The notes under the pieces were generated by a model. That model saw nothing but the letters and a program-made list of their open reading frames with translations, was not told the origin of the DNA and searched no databases. From UBA6544 sp049601975 (GTDB lineage: Bacteria > Pseudomonadota > Alphaproteobacteria > UBA8366): a stretch of 43,094 nt of DNA. Location: positions 1-43,094 of the forward strand of contig JBMYRC010000019.1 in the NCBI GenBank assembly GCA_049601975.1. The letters run 5' to 3'. Position 1 is the first letter of the stretch; each line of letters starts with the position of its first letter. Below, in pieces: positions 8,818 to 18,281 of the stretch. The position numbers were made by a program, and so were the translations under genes.

Positions 8818-8942
8818 CAGCGTTCAGTCCCCGGCCGAAGAGTCGGGACCTAGCGCGCTCGATATATCTGCCTGCTGGGTTTTGGATAACACTGTCACTT
8901 TTCCGGGAAACGATTATGTACCTTCGCACGATTGGTTTCTGT

Positions 8943-9830
8943 TTAATCCACTTCCAAGTCAAGCTTCCAACGCTCACCATTCGAGACGACTCGCGCGGCG
9001 ACTGGATCGGCAAAATGGGCAGCAAGAACCACCGTATCCGTATCGGCGCAGCGCTCGACAATATCCTGCCGCGTCTTTGCTGATTGCGGTGGATCGAAGC
9101 AATAGCGGCTGTTCCATTCCGGATAGGCGACTTGGATCGGATGGTGCATGCAGTCGCCGGTAAAGACGGCGCGTCCGTCCGGTCCATCCAGATGGAGAAA
9201 GGCATGCCCGGGTGTGTGTCCCGGCGAAGATTCGATATGGATCACATCGTTTATCTGGTGACCGTCCGTGACCATCACGGCTTGCCCCGCTTCGACCACC
9301 GGTAAGACGCTATCTTCGAAGACGTCGCTCCGGGTGTTTCCGGCACCTTCCGGCATGTCGCTTACTTCCCAATGGGCGTATTCGGTTTCGTGAAACAGAT
9401 ACTTGGCGTTCGGAAAGGTAGGGACCCACCGCCCATCTTCCAGCTTTGTGTTCCAGCCCACGTGGTCGACATGCAGATGCGTGCACATGACGAAGTCGAC
9501 CGATTCCGGCGCGACGCCCATGCGAGTCATGTCTTCGAGGAAGGGACCATTCTTCATATGCCATGGCATGGTGTCGGGGCGATGCTTGTGATTGCCAACG
9601 CAAGTGTCGACCAAGATAGTATGCCGAGCCGTCTTGATGATGTAGCTGTGCAGGCTCATCAACAGACGTCCGCTTTCCGCATCGACGAAATGCGGGTCGA
9701 GCCAATGTTGGCGTTCGGCCTCGAAGGCATCCGGGTTGCAATCTGGAAAGATAAAGCCGGGATAGAAGCTGGGCCCTTCGGATTCGACACAGCGCTCTAC
9801 CGTCGTCTCGCCAAACCGTAGTGTTTTCAT
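8943..9830 (-). CDS. Metallo-beta-lactamase-fold hydrolase
   Basis: This 295-residue soluble MBL-fold enzyme has the dinuclear metal site HLHVDH at 118-123, a further histidine in PGHTPGH (H205), a bridging aspartate in FTGD (D226) and the last histidine in AAHFADP (H272). The general layout resembles lactonase/AHL-lactonase-like members of the superfamily, which hydrolyse lactones, thioesters or esters; which of these applies is not decidable. The open frame extends upstream to 10331, but that extension overlaps the divergent amidohydrolase gene and lacks family similarity. A GGGAGG ribosome site fixes the start at 9830. It lies 87 bases from the divergent amidohydrolase and likely belongs to the same pathway. 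Confidence 0.87.
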   Translation of the reverse strand: MKTLRFGETTVERCVESEGPSFYPGFIFPDCNPDAFEAERQHWLDPHFVDAESGRLLMSLHSYIIKTARHTILVDTCVGNHKHRPDTMPWHMKNGPFLEDMTRMGVAPESVDFVMCTHLHVDHVGWNTKLEDGRWVPTFPNAKYLFHETEYAHWEVSDMPEGAGNTRSDVFEDSVLPVVEAGQAVMVTDGHQINDVIHIESSPGHTPGHAFLHLDGPDGRAVFTGDCMHHPIQVAYPEWNSRYCFDPPQSAKTRQDIVERCADTDTVVLAAHFADPVAARVVSNGERWKLDLEVD

Positions 9831-9838
9831 CGATGCTG

Positions 9839-9844
9839 CCTCCC
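9839..9844 (-). promoter_or_regulatory. Shine-Dalgarno GGGAGG for the MBL-fold gene
   Basis: On the minus strand, GGGAGG lies eight bases before the ATG at 9830. It rules out the much longer open frame starting at 10331. Confidence 0.8.
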
Positions 9845-9917
9845 ACTCGCCAAGTTGTCTCGCCCTGCTACATTTAAGTCGGTTCCGGTTGAAGACTGGC
9901 AATAGAAAGGTTCGACC

Positions 9918-10763
9918 ATGACGCGCCCACCGAAATTCACGCCGCCACCCGGCGCTTGCGACAGCCACATCCATGTATACGGCGACCGGAGCCGCTTTCC
10001 GTGGAGGCCAGTGCATGGGCGTGAAATGGAACATCACTATCTCAACGGGTATATCGCGGTTCGGGATGCATTGGGCCTGTCGCGCACGGTCATCATTCAG
10101 ACGCCGCATTACGGGACCGACAACCGCAGCATGTTGGCGTCGATCGCGACCCTCGGGCAAGAGCGAGCGCGTGGGATAGCGATCACCGAACCCGATATCT
10201 CCGAAGCCGAATTGAACGTGCTCCACGCGGCGGGCGTGCGCGGTTTGCGCTTTGGCATCGAGCTGGCGCGCGGCATGCGTCCGGAGCATCTCGAAGACGT
10301 GGCGGCTCGGATCGCGCCACTTGGCTGGCATATTCAGTACCGCTCAACCGAGGAAGATTTGCCCGATCTCGCGGACCGGCTCGGGCGATTGTCCGTCGAT
10401 GTCGTCCTCGACCATATCGCCAGTATTCCGCCCGAGCTCGGCATGGAGCATCCGGCATTCACGGCAATGATGCGGCTGATCGATGGTGGGCAGTGTTGGG
10501 TGAAATTGTCCGCTGCGTATCAATTGTCGAAATCCGGTGCGCCGGACTACACCGACTATCGGCCGTTTGCCCGGGCATTGGCCGCGGGCGCGCCGGAGCG
10601 CATGTTGTGGGGCACCAATTGGCCTCACCCGAAAGTCGATTTCATGCCGGACGACACGGATTTATTGGAAACCATGCTCGATTGGGTCGACGACGACGCG
10701 ACCCGGCAGCAGGTTCTCACTGACAACCCGGCTAAGCTTTATGGCTTCAAACCCATCGCATGA
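9918..10763 (+). CDS. Amidohydrolase family 2, LigI-like (2-pyrone-4,6-dicarboxylate hydrolase type)
   Basis: This 281-residue TIM-barrel hydrolase of the amidohydrolase superfamily has an N-terminal metal or substrate motif CDSHIHVYG (14-22), a mid-barrel DHIA (165-168) and the C-terminal WGTNWPHP (231-238) followed by MPDD. These are hallmarks of the LigI / dicarboxylate-lactone hydrolase branch, which opens cyclic lactones to dicarboxylic acids. The WGTN form instead of WGTD at the late barrel position should be compared with characterised lactonases. A GAAAGG ribosome site precedes the ATG. The gene runs into the downstream acyl-CoA ligase with a ten-base gap, so lactone or ester hydrolysis followed by CoA activation is a reasonable, unproven pathway reading. 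Confidence 0.82.
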   Translation: MTRPPKFTPPPGACDSHIHVYGDRSRFPWRPVHGREMEHHYLNGYIAVRDALGLSRTVIIQTPHYGTDNRSMLASIATLGQERARGIAITEPDISEAELNVLHAAGVRGLRFGIELARGMRPEHLEDVAARIAPLGWHIQYRSTEEDLPDLADRLGRLSVDVVLDHIASIPPELGMEHPAFTAMMRLIDGGQCWVKLSAAYQLSKSGAPDYTDYRPFARALAAGAPERMLWGTNWPHPKVDFMPDDTDLLETMLDWVDDDATRQQVLTDNPAKLYGFKPIA

Positions 10764-10773
10764 GAGCGTATTG

Positions 10774-12381
10774 ATGAGCGACACTTCCACAAATTTCCCT
10801 GCCACCATCACGACGATGCTGGCAATTGCCGCATCCGAGAATAACGGCGCCGGTATTATCTACGAAGGCCGGAACCTCACCTATAACAGTTTGGACCGGG
10901 AATCCCGGCGGGTGGCTGCGGGCCTCAGCGCCTTGGGGATTGGGCTCGGCGACCGGGTGGCGTTCTGGCTGCCGAATACGCCGGCCTATCTCACCCTTTA
11001 TTTTGCTTGTGCTCGAATTGGTGCCATCGCTGTCGCCATCAACACACGATATCGCGCCGGAGAAGTCCAAGACGTGCTGGGCCGAACCGGCGCGAAGGCG
11101 TTGATTATGTGGCCGGGATTTCGGGGTATCGATTTCCGGGGTATTATGGAGGAAGTCGATCGCGCGGCACTCGACCGGCTGGACATTGCCATCCTCTACT
11201 CGGAAGACGGAGCGCCCAGCAGCGCACTGCCGGGTGTGACTCGGACAGTCACTTATGATTCGTTATTCGACAGGGGCATATGCGACACCGACGCATCGCG
11301 GCCCGATCTTGGCTGCAATACGTTCACCACCTCTGGCACGACGAAGGCTCCTAAATTTGTTCTGCATGCCAATTCCAGTATGGCCGTTCACGCGGCGGAA
11401 GTCGCGCGTGACTTCGGTTACGGTGACCCGGCGACCGTCGTCCAACAGGACATGCCGCTTTGCGGCGTCTTTGGGATCACCGGTGTGTTGGCGGCCATCG
11501 CGGCGGCACGCCCGCTGGTGCTGACCGCTGCTTTTGAGGCGGACCGAACGGCGGCACTTATGGCCGAGCATAAGGTCACGCATTTTGATGGCAGCGACGA
11601 GATGATCGACCGCTTGCTGCGCGCGACCGACCGCGACGACATATTCGAGCGTGTCGGCTTCGTTGGCTATGCCATTTTTAACTCCTACCTCGACGATATA
11701 GTGGAGCGGGCTGAGCGTCGCGGTTTGCACGCGGTGGGTCTTTGGGGGATGAGTGAGATGCAGGCCTTGGTCTCCCGCCGAGACTGTGACGATCCGGCCG
11801 AAATGCGCAAGAAGGGCGGCGGCCGTCTCGTCTCGCCGCGTGCGGAGGCACGGGTACGGGATCCTGAAACTGGAGAGCTTTGCGCGGACGGGGTGGCAGG
11901 AGAGTTGGAAATTCGTGGCCCGAGCCGGATGACGGAATATTTCGGCGATCCGGTGTCGACGGCGGAAGCGTTGACCGAGGACGGGTTTGTGCGGACGGGC
12001 GATTTGGCGCAGATGGAGCCTGGCGGTGGCTTTGAGTATTTGACCCGAATGGGTGACGTTTTGCGGCTCGGCGGATTTCTCGTCAGCCCGGCGGAGATCG
12101 AGGCGGAAGTGCAAGCACATCCGTCCGTCGCCGGGGTGCAGGTCGTTTCTGCACCGTTCGGCGGCGCGGATCGGCCGATCGCCTTCATCATCCCCGAAGA
12201 CGGCGTCGCGTTTGATGCTAGCCAAGTGCAAGCGCACTGCGCCGCGCGCCTCGCCAAGTATAAGGTTCCGGCGAAAGTGATGCCGCTTGATGCTTTTCCC
12301 GTGACGGAAAGCGCCAATGGTGTGAAGATTCAGCGCATGAAACTGCGCCAGATGGCAATCGATTTGTCGCAGTCTGACTAG
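10774..12381 (+). CDS. Acyl-CoA ligase (AMP-forming) with unusual P-loop
   Basis: This complete ANL-superfamily ligase has 535 residues, starting at MSDTSTNFPA. A longer open frame from 10537 lies inside the amidohydrolase and is not used. The P-loop reads TTSGTTKAPK (185-194), where most family members have TSGTTGxPKG, so the glycine is replaced by lysine. The other motifs are conventional: WGMSEMQ (A5), FVRTGDLA (A7), MGDVLRLGGFLVSPAEIEAE (hinge) and a terminal lysine near residue 518 (NGVKIQR). It forms an acyl-adenylate and then a CoA thioester of an unknown acid. It is probably cotranscribed with the amidohydrolase directly upstream. Confidence 0.88.
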   Translation: MSDTSTNFPATITTMLAIAASENNGAGIIYEGRNLTYNSLDRESRRVAAGLSALGIGLGDRVAFWLPNTPAYLTLYFACARIGAIAVAINTRYRAGEVQDVLGRTGAKALIMWPGFRGIDFRGIMEEVDRAALDRLDIAILYSEDGAPSSALPGVTRTVTYDSLFDRGICDTDASRPDLGCNTFTTSGTTKAPKFVLHANSSMAVHAAEVARDFGYGDPATVVQQDMPLCGVFGITGVLAAIAAARPLVLTAAFEADRTAALMAEHKVTHFDGSDEMIDRLLRATDRDDIFERVGFVGYAIFNSYLDDIVERAERRGLHAVGLWGMSEMQALVSRRDCDDPAEMRKKGGGRLVSPRAEARVRDPETGELCADGVAGELEIRGPSRMTEYFGDPVSTAEALTEDGFVRTGDLAQMEPGGGFEYLTRMGDVLRLGGFLVSPAEIEAEVQAHPSVAGVQVVSAPFGGADRPIAFIIPEDGVAFDASQVQAHCAARLAKYKVPAKVMPLDAFPVTESANGVKIQRMKLRQMAIDLSQSD

Positions 12382-12501
12382 AAACCGGGAGACCGGTAAC
12401 GGCCGCGTAAAGCGAAAGTGACCGACCGAGAGTGAATGCTCTATCCTTTCATTATTAATTATTGCTTATATATGGCCTCAAATTTGCTGGCGATAGGGGA
12501 T

Positions 12502-14362
12502 ATGGGAATCACCGTCTGACGCTCTCGAACGCAAACTCACGGCTATTATGTATGCTGATGTCTGACTGACCGGCAAAGACGGGGAAGGTACCTATTGGGT
12601 TCTCCGCGAACGTCTTGCATGTATCTCCGAGCTGGTTTCCGCGCAAGGCGGACGGGTCGTGAAATTTATTCGCAATGCAGTGTTCGCCAGTGTCGTTGCG
12701 GCGGTGACCTGCAGCACAGAAATTCAAGTTTACTTAGCGGAAACCAAGCGGGATCTCCCGGAAGACCGCCAGATCATCTTCAGGATAGGCATCAATCTCG
12801 GCGAAGTCATCATCGACGGCGATGATCTGTTCGGCGACGGCGTCAACGTCGCCGCCCGGTTGGAAAGCCTTTCCGATCCCGGTGGCATATGTATCTCCGC
12901 CTCGGTACATAAACAAGTGGAAGGCCGGATCGACTGCGCGTTCGAGGATATGGGCGAGCAGGAAGTAAAGAATATCGCGCAGCCAGTTCGGGTCTATCGC
13001 TTACTGATGGGAACGTCAGCGCCGGCGATAGGCGCACGGAAAAAGACGCGCTCGCGGAAATCGCGAAAGACCCTAGCCGGCGCCGTCATGGGGGCCATCC
13101 TGCTGATGCTCGCGGCGGGCGGTTGGTATCTGATCGGTCCGCAATTTGGGATTATCCAGCGCGACGCCGCAGCAGTGTCGCGCCGGAGCTTTGCGGTCCT
13201 GCCATTCTAAAATATTAGCGGCGAGAAGGAGCAAGAGTATTTCGTCGTCGGGATCACCGATGATTTGATCAATGATTTATCGAAAATCTCTGGCCTGTTG
13301 GTGATCGCCCGTAATTCGGTTTTTACATACAAGAATAAGCCAGTGAAAGTCATGATCGTCGATGATGAGCTCGGCGTGCGTTACGTGGTCGAGGGCAGCG
13401 TGCGGCGCGCGTCGGACAGGATCCGAATTAATGTGAAATTGGTGGAGGCGGGGACCGGAGAGCAATTGTGGGTGGAACGGTTCGACCGCCCCGTTCAAGA
13501 TGTCTTTGCGGTTCAAGATGAAGTCGTCGGGCGCATCGTCACGGCGCTGGCGATCGAATTATTGGAACGGGAGAAACAATCAGTCACTGATAGCCGAGGT
13601 ACGAAGAACTTGGCGGCCTATGAAGAATTTCTGAAAGGCCGGGAGGAGCGCTCAAAGTTTACTTTCGAGGGGTCGATGGCTGCTCGAGCGCATTTTACGA
13701 AAGCGGTCGAACTTGATCCGGAATTTGCGCGGGCGCATTCGGAACTCGCGAACCTGTATTACGAGGCCTGGCGCATTTGGAATGAAGATCGCGATGAAAG
13801 CTTGTCCATGGCGACCGATGTCGCGGGGCGGGCTATCGCGCTTAATCCGACCCTACCCCGCCCGCACTTGTTACTGGCGGAGATTTTGCAGTTCCAAGGA
13901 CCGTCCGATGACGCTCGAAAACAGGCGGAAAAAGCTTTCACTATTGGACTGTCGGACGCCGACGCACTGGCTAGCTTCGGTGGATTCCTGCGTCTCGATG
14001 ATCGCCCGAAAGAGGCTATTAAAGAGCTGCAACGGGCAATCCGTCTCGATCCGCTGCACCCGCCCTGGTATCTCGGTTGGTTGGGGCATGCTTTTTTCCT
14101 CGATGGGCAATACGACCGCGCCATAGCGACCCTGCGCCTTGGGGTCCGTGGCAATCCCGACTACATCGTTTTCCATCTCTATCTCGCCGCCAGCTATGCG
14201 GAGACTGGACGCATGAAGGAGGCGCGCGCCGCCACCGCGCGAGTCGTAGAGATAAATCTGAATTTCACTCTGTCCGCCTATAGCGCATACTTACCACATC
14301 GCGCGCAGGCGGATCGGAAAAAGGATCTCACCGCGATGCGTAAGGCACGATTGCCGGATTAA
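12502..14362 (+). pseudogene. Adenylate/guanylate cyclase-TolB-TPR protein, copy 1, multiply broken
   Basis: The original layout was a class III cyclase domain (about 12526-12990), one membrane helix (near 13080-13140), a TolB-N-like domain (VLPF..., DDLINDLSKISG, VEGSVRRASDRIRIN) and TPR repeats to 14362. The ATG at 12502 is one frame off the rest, with a one-base loss before DALERKLTAIM. In-frame nonsense codons are TGA at 12563-12565 and TAA at 13208-13210. The cyclase core is also altered: the AGYSR stretch after YADV is gone, and the metal-binding GD of the usual F-x-GD motif is replaced (KFIRNAVF) with a small deletion. It would therefore be inactive even if read through. The C-terminal TolB/TPR part (13265-14362) is still open. 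Copy 2 follows three bases later. Confidence 0.85.
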
Positions 14363-14365
14363 CGG

Positions 14366-16215
14366 ATGACGCTAACCGAGTTGGAAGAAAATTAACGGCC
14401 ATCTTCTATGCTGATGTTGCCGGGTATAGCCGGTTAACCGGGCAAGATGAAGCCGGGACCCACCGCATCCTCAGCGGTTATCTCGATCTTATTACCGATG
14501 AAATTGAGAACTATGGCGGGCGCGTTGTACATTTCGCGGGCGATGCTGTCTTGGCGGCGTTTGAGACGGCGGTCGCCATCCAGCCGGAATTGCGGGATCG
14601 CAACCGGGAATTCACGGACGAGAACCGCCTGGAGTTCCGCATCGGTCTCAACTTCGGCGAGGTCATTGTCGGCCGTAACGATATTTACGGAGACGGGGTC
14701 AATGTCGCGGCACGGCTGGAAAGTCTGGCTGACCCGGGTGGCATTTGCGTCTCAGAGCGCGTCTTCGAACAGATTGAAGGCTCCGTCGATGCCGGTTTTG
14801 ACGATATGGGTGCGCAGCCGGTGTAGAATATCGCTCGGCCGATCCGCTGTTATCGGGTTTTGCTCGACGGCGCTACAGCGCCATCGCGGCCGGGCCTGCG
14901 GGCGTGGATAACACCAAAAAAAATGGCTGCGGCTGTTATGGCGGTAGTCATCTTCACGGGGCTCGTCTGGTGGAAATCTCGTCCTCAAATGGAGCCGGCC
15001 TCCGCCGATCGGATGGTGTTGCCTTTGCCCGACAAGCCGTCGATTGCGGTTTTGCCGTTCGTGAACTTGGGCGGCGGGACGAAAGACGACTATTTCGTCG
15101 ACGGTATGACGGATGATTTGATCACCGATCTCTCGAAGGTATCTGGGCTGTTCGTCATCGCTCGGAACTCGGTCTTTACCTATAAGGGCCGAGCGGTGAA
15201 AGTGCAGAAAGTCGCCGAAGATTTGGGGGTGCGCTATGTCCTCGAGGGCAGCGTGCGCAAGGAGGCGGAGCAGGTCCGGATCAACGCGCAGCTGATCGAC
15301 GCATTGAGCGGAACTCACGTCTGGGCCGAGCGTTTCGACCGACCGCTCGACGATATATTCATGCTGCAGGACGAGGTGATCGGTGAGATTGTCCGGGCAC
15401 TCGCCATCGAGCTGTCGCCCGGCGAACGCGCCTCGACGGTCGCGGCGGAAGCTCCCCCGAACATGGAAGCTTATGAGTTCTTGTTGCACGGATTAGAGCT
15501 ACGCTCGCGGTTCAATTGGCAGGACTTTCTTGAAGCGCGCAAAATGTTTCGAAAGGCTCTGGAGCATGAATAAGACTACGCGCGCGCCGGAACCGAGCTT
15601 GGAAACCATCATTACGAAGCGTGGCGAATTTGGGGTGAGAACAGAGACGAGAATTTGCGCCAGACCATCGCCTTTGCCGAGCGTGCTGTTGAACTCAATC
15701 CCCGATTGGCGCGCCCCTATGTGTTGTTGGCTTTGGCGCATAAGTTTCTCGGTGAACATGATGTGGCCGAGCGTGATGCGCGCCGGGCGCTCGATCTCGG
15801 ACCGACCGAAGCGACTTCTCTCGCGGGTCTAGCGGACTATCTCAGGCTCTCGGGCAATCCCGAGCAATCGATAGAGCTGATGCGCCAAGCGATGCGGCGC
15901 GATCCGTATTTTCGAGCCTTCTATCTTGCCTGGCTGGGCCATGCCTATTTCATGGTCGGGCAATACGATGAGGCGACGGTGGTGTTGCGTCGCGGGATCG
16001 AGCGGGACACCACCTACGTGCCGTTCCATCTGTTCTTGGCCGCAACCTACGCTGCGAAAGGAAAGGCGGAGGACGCCAAGCGGGCAGCAGCGAAAGTCGT
16101 GGAATTGGTTCCCGGGTTCACCCTCTCCGGATATGCCGGCTTTATCGGCCACCGCCATCAGCTCGACCTTGACCGCGACCTCACCGCATTACGGAAAGCA
16201 GGGCTGCCGGAGTAA
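14366..16215 (+). pseudogene. Adenylate/guanylate cyclase-TolB-TPR protein, copy 2, broken
   Basis: This is a tandem paralogue of the preceding gene with the same domain order. An ATG at 14366 (MTLTELEEN) ends within ten codons; a single missing A near 14386 would join it to the main frame (KLTAIFYADVAGYSRLTG). From there one frame runs to 16215, interrupted only by TAG at 14824-14826 (in QPV-stop-NIARP, where relatives have lysine) and TAA at 15571-15573 (in the first TPR). The catalytic residues survive: the aspartate of YADVAGYS, the aspartate of FAGDAVLA and the GDGVNVAARLE segment. About nine residues are missing after LAAFETA. A membrane helix lies near 14923-14970. The stops lie at positions different from those in copy 1, so the two copies were broken independently. 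Confidence 0.83.
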
Positions 16216-16312
16216 GGGTCACCGCTCGTGTCGGGGCGGTCATGTCCGCGCTTGCCGGGTCATTCACTGCGGGCTATGAACCACGGTCGAATAAACCAGT
16301 TCGTTGGTTGTC

Positions 16313-17299
16313 ATGTCCGGATCAGATCAGTCTCCCTCGCCCCAGCGCGTCCTCGATCATTACGCCACCATGTGCCGCATCCGCGCTTTTGAGCGCATGG
16401 TGATACGCGGCACCGATGAAGGGCTCGTGAAGGGAGCTGCGCATCTCTCCATCGGGCAAGAAGGGGTCGCATCCGGTGTGTGCGGCAACTTGCGGAGAAG
16501 CGATCAAATCGCCAGCAATCACCGCGGACACGGACATACCATCGCCAAGGGCGCCGATCCGGAAGCCATGATGCGGGAGCTCTTCGGGCGCGAAGGCGGC
16601 ATTTGCGGCGGCAAGGGCGGCTCCATGCATATCGCTGATTTCGATGTTGGCATGCTGGGCGCAAACGGCATTGTCGGTGCGGGCATTCTGATTGCCGTGG
16701 GTGCCGCTAAATCGAAGCAGATGCTCGGCACGAATGATATCGTCGTTTGCTTCTTCGGTGACGGCGCGGTCAACCGGGGACCCTTCTTGGAAGGTCTCAA
16801 CTGGGCGCGGGTGTTCGACTTGCCGGTGCTGTTCGTGTGCGAGGACAATAAATACGCGGCGACGACCCGCACCGATCAATTAACCGGCGGCGCGGGTCCA
16901 GCGGCGCGAGCCGAGAGTCTTGGCATTCCAGCGCATCTGGCTGATGGCAATGATGTCATTGTTCTCGACGCTATGGTGGGCGGACTCGTCGAGGAAATTC
17001 GCAATGGTGGCGGTCCTGCTTTTCTGCACGCGGAGACTTATCGTCACATCGGACATACGGTCGTCGATCCGGCTACTTATCGCCCGGATGCAGAAGTAGC
17101 GGAGGCAAAGACCCGCGATCCGATCGAGCGCAGTAAAGATTACCTTCGTGAGAACAAGATTGGCGACGGTGACCTCGACAAGATAGCAAGCGACGCGGAG
17201 GCTGAAATGACCGCCGCGTTCGAGGCGGCGCGGGACGCGCCCTGGCCTGACTTGTCGGCTGCAAGGTCCGATGTGCAAGACGTGGGAGGCCCGCTATGA
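16313..17299 (+). CDS. Thiamine-diphosphate 2-oxoacid/acetoin dehydrogenase E1, alpha subunit
   Basis: This 328-residue subunit of an alpha2beta2 E1 is related to pyruvate dehydrogenase E1 alpha and acetoin dehydrogenase AcoA. The ThDP-Mg motif starts with GDGAVN (149-154) and ends with the asparagine of CEDNKYA (about 179). The N-terminal HLSIGQE, SNHRGHGH and GGKGGSMH segments are typical. The loop near the active site reads YRHIGHTVVDPATYRP; the family norm is YR-x-x-GHS-x-SDP, so two serines are replaced. The ATG at 16313 is preferred over an upstream TTG. It overlaps the beta-subunit gene by four bases. No E2 or E3 gene follows, so the acyl acceptor is unclear. Confidence 0.9.
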   Translation: MSGSDQSPSPQRVLDHYATMCRIRAFERMVIRGTDEGLVKGAAHLSIGQEGVASGVCGNLRRSDQIASNHRGHGHTIAKGADPEAMMRELFGREGGICGGKGGSMHIADFDVGMLGANGIVGAGILIAVGAAKSKQMLGTNDIVVCFFGDGAVNRGPFLEGLNWARVFDLPVLFVCEDNKYAATTRTDQLTGGAGPAARAESLGIPAHLADGNDVIVLDAMVGGLVEEIRNGGGPAFLHAETYRHIGHTVVDPATYRPDAEVAEAKTRDPIERSKDYLRENKIGDGDLDKIASDAEAEMTAAFEAARDAPWPDLSAARSDVQDVGGPL

Positions 17300-18255
17300 G
17301 CGTGATGAGTTACAGCGATGCGGCCAAGGCGGCACTCGCTGAATCGATGCGCGCAGATCCGACGATCTGGGCTGTCGGTGAGGATTTGGGACGTGGCGGC
17401 GTCTTCGGGCAATACATGGGCCTCGAGGAAGAATTCGGACCGAAACGTATAGTCTCCACTCCGATCTCCGAGGCCGCAATTATGGGCTCTGCCGTCGGTG
17501 GTGCCTTGACGGGGACCCGACCGGTCGTGGAGTTGCGGTTCGCTGATTTTGCACTTTGCGCCGTTGACGAGATGATCAATCAGGCGGCGAAGGCACGTTA
17601 CATGTTCGGCGGCCAGGCGAAGGTACCGGTGGTGATCCGCCAGCCGAGCGGCATGTGGCGCTCGTCCGCGGCCCAACATTCACAAATGCTGGAAGCGTGG
17701 TACGCACATATCCCCGGCCTGGTTGTGGTAATGCCGTCTACCCCTGCGGACAATTACGGATTGCTGAAGGCCGCCATCGAAAGCGATGACCCGGTTGTCT
17801 ATATGGAACACAAAGATCTCTGGGCGCTCGAAGGCGAGGTGCCTGATGGCCACACGGTCGAGATCGGCAAGGCCAATGTTGTGTGCGAGGGCAGCGACGT
17901 CACCATCGTTTCCTGGTCGGGCACGCGCCATGTTGCCGAGGCGGCGGCGAAGACGTTGTCTGCGGAGGGCACCTCGGTTGAGGTTATCGACCTGCGCAGC
18001 ATCTGGCCTTGGGATCGCGATTGCGTGTTGCAGTCCGCTACCAAGACGGGCCGGTTGCTGGTCGCGCATGAAGCGGTGCGGGACGGCGGGTTCGGCGCTG
18101 AAATTGCCGCGACGGCGGCAGAAGAAATTCCGGGAGTGAAGGTTGCCCGCTTGGGCGCGCCGCGCATTCCCATTCCCTATGCGCCGCCGCTCGAGGATAC
18201 GGTCCGGGTGACGGCGGAAATGATCATCGGCGCGATAAAGCGCCTCGCGGGTTAG
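17296..18255 (+). CDS. Thiamine-diphosphate 2-oxoacid/acetoin dehydrogenase E1, beta subunit
   Basis: This 319-residue partner of the alpha subunit is coupled by an ATGA overlap, which indicates translation as a stoichiometric pair. The N-terminal transketolase-pyrimidine domain shows VGEDLGRGGVFGQ, STPISEAAIMG (its glutamate contacts the thiamine pyrimidine ring) and RPVVELRFADF. The C-terminal transketolase domain shows VIDLRSIWPWD and AHEAVRDGGFGAEIA. Length and order match AcoB/PdhB. With the alpha subunit it would decarboxylate a 2-oxo acid or cleave a 2-hydroxyketone. The enzyme just downstream also uses ThDP. Confidence 0.92.
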   Translation: MSVMSYSDAAKAALAESMRADPTIWAVGEDLGRGGVFGQYMGLEEEFGPKRIVSTPISEAAIMGSAVGGALTGTRPVVELRFADFALCAVDEMINQAAKARYMFGGQAKVPVVIRQPSGMWRSSAAQHSQMLEAWYAHIPGLVVVMPSTPADNYGLLKAAIESDDPVVYMEHKDLWALEGEVPDGHTVEIGKANVVCEGSDVTIVSWSGTRHVAEAAAKTLSAEGTSVEVIDLRSIWPWDRDCVLQSATKTGRLLVAHEAVRDGGFGAEIAATAAEEIPGVKVARLGAPRIPIPYAPPLEDTVRVTAEMIIGAIKRLAG

Positions 18256-18281
18256 GCTCGCAGCCAAGGAGTGACATACAG

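Noticed and set aside
9831..10331. Upstream extension of the MBL-fold gene by about 167 codons
   Set aside because: The extension lies antisense to the amidohydrolase, lacks family similarity, and a GGGAGG site sits right before the internal ATG at 9830.
12563..15573. Stop-codon reassignment or programmed readthrough to explain the in-frame TGA, TAA and TAG codons
   Set aside because: All three stops terminate intact genes in the same window (TAG at 1061 and 20304, TGA at 10763 and 35496, TAA at 7569 and 32376), and the broken genes also carry indels and lost catalytic residues, so ordinary decay is simpler.
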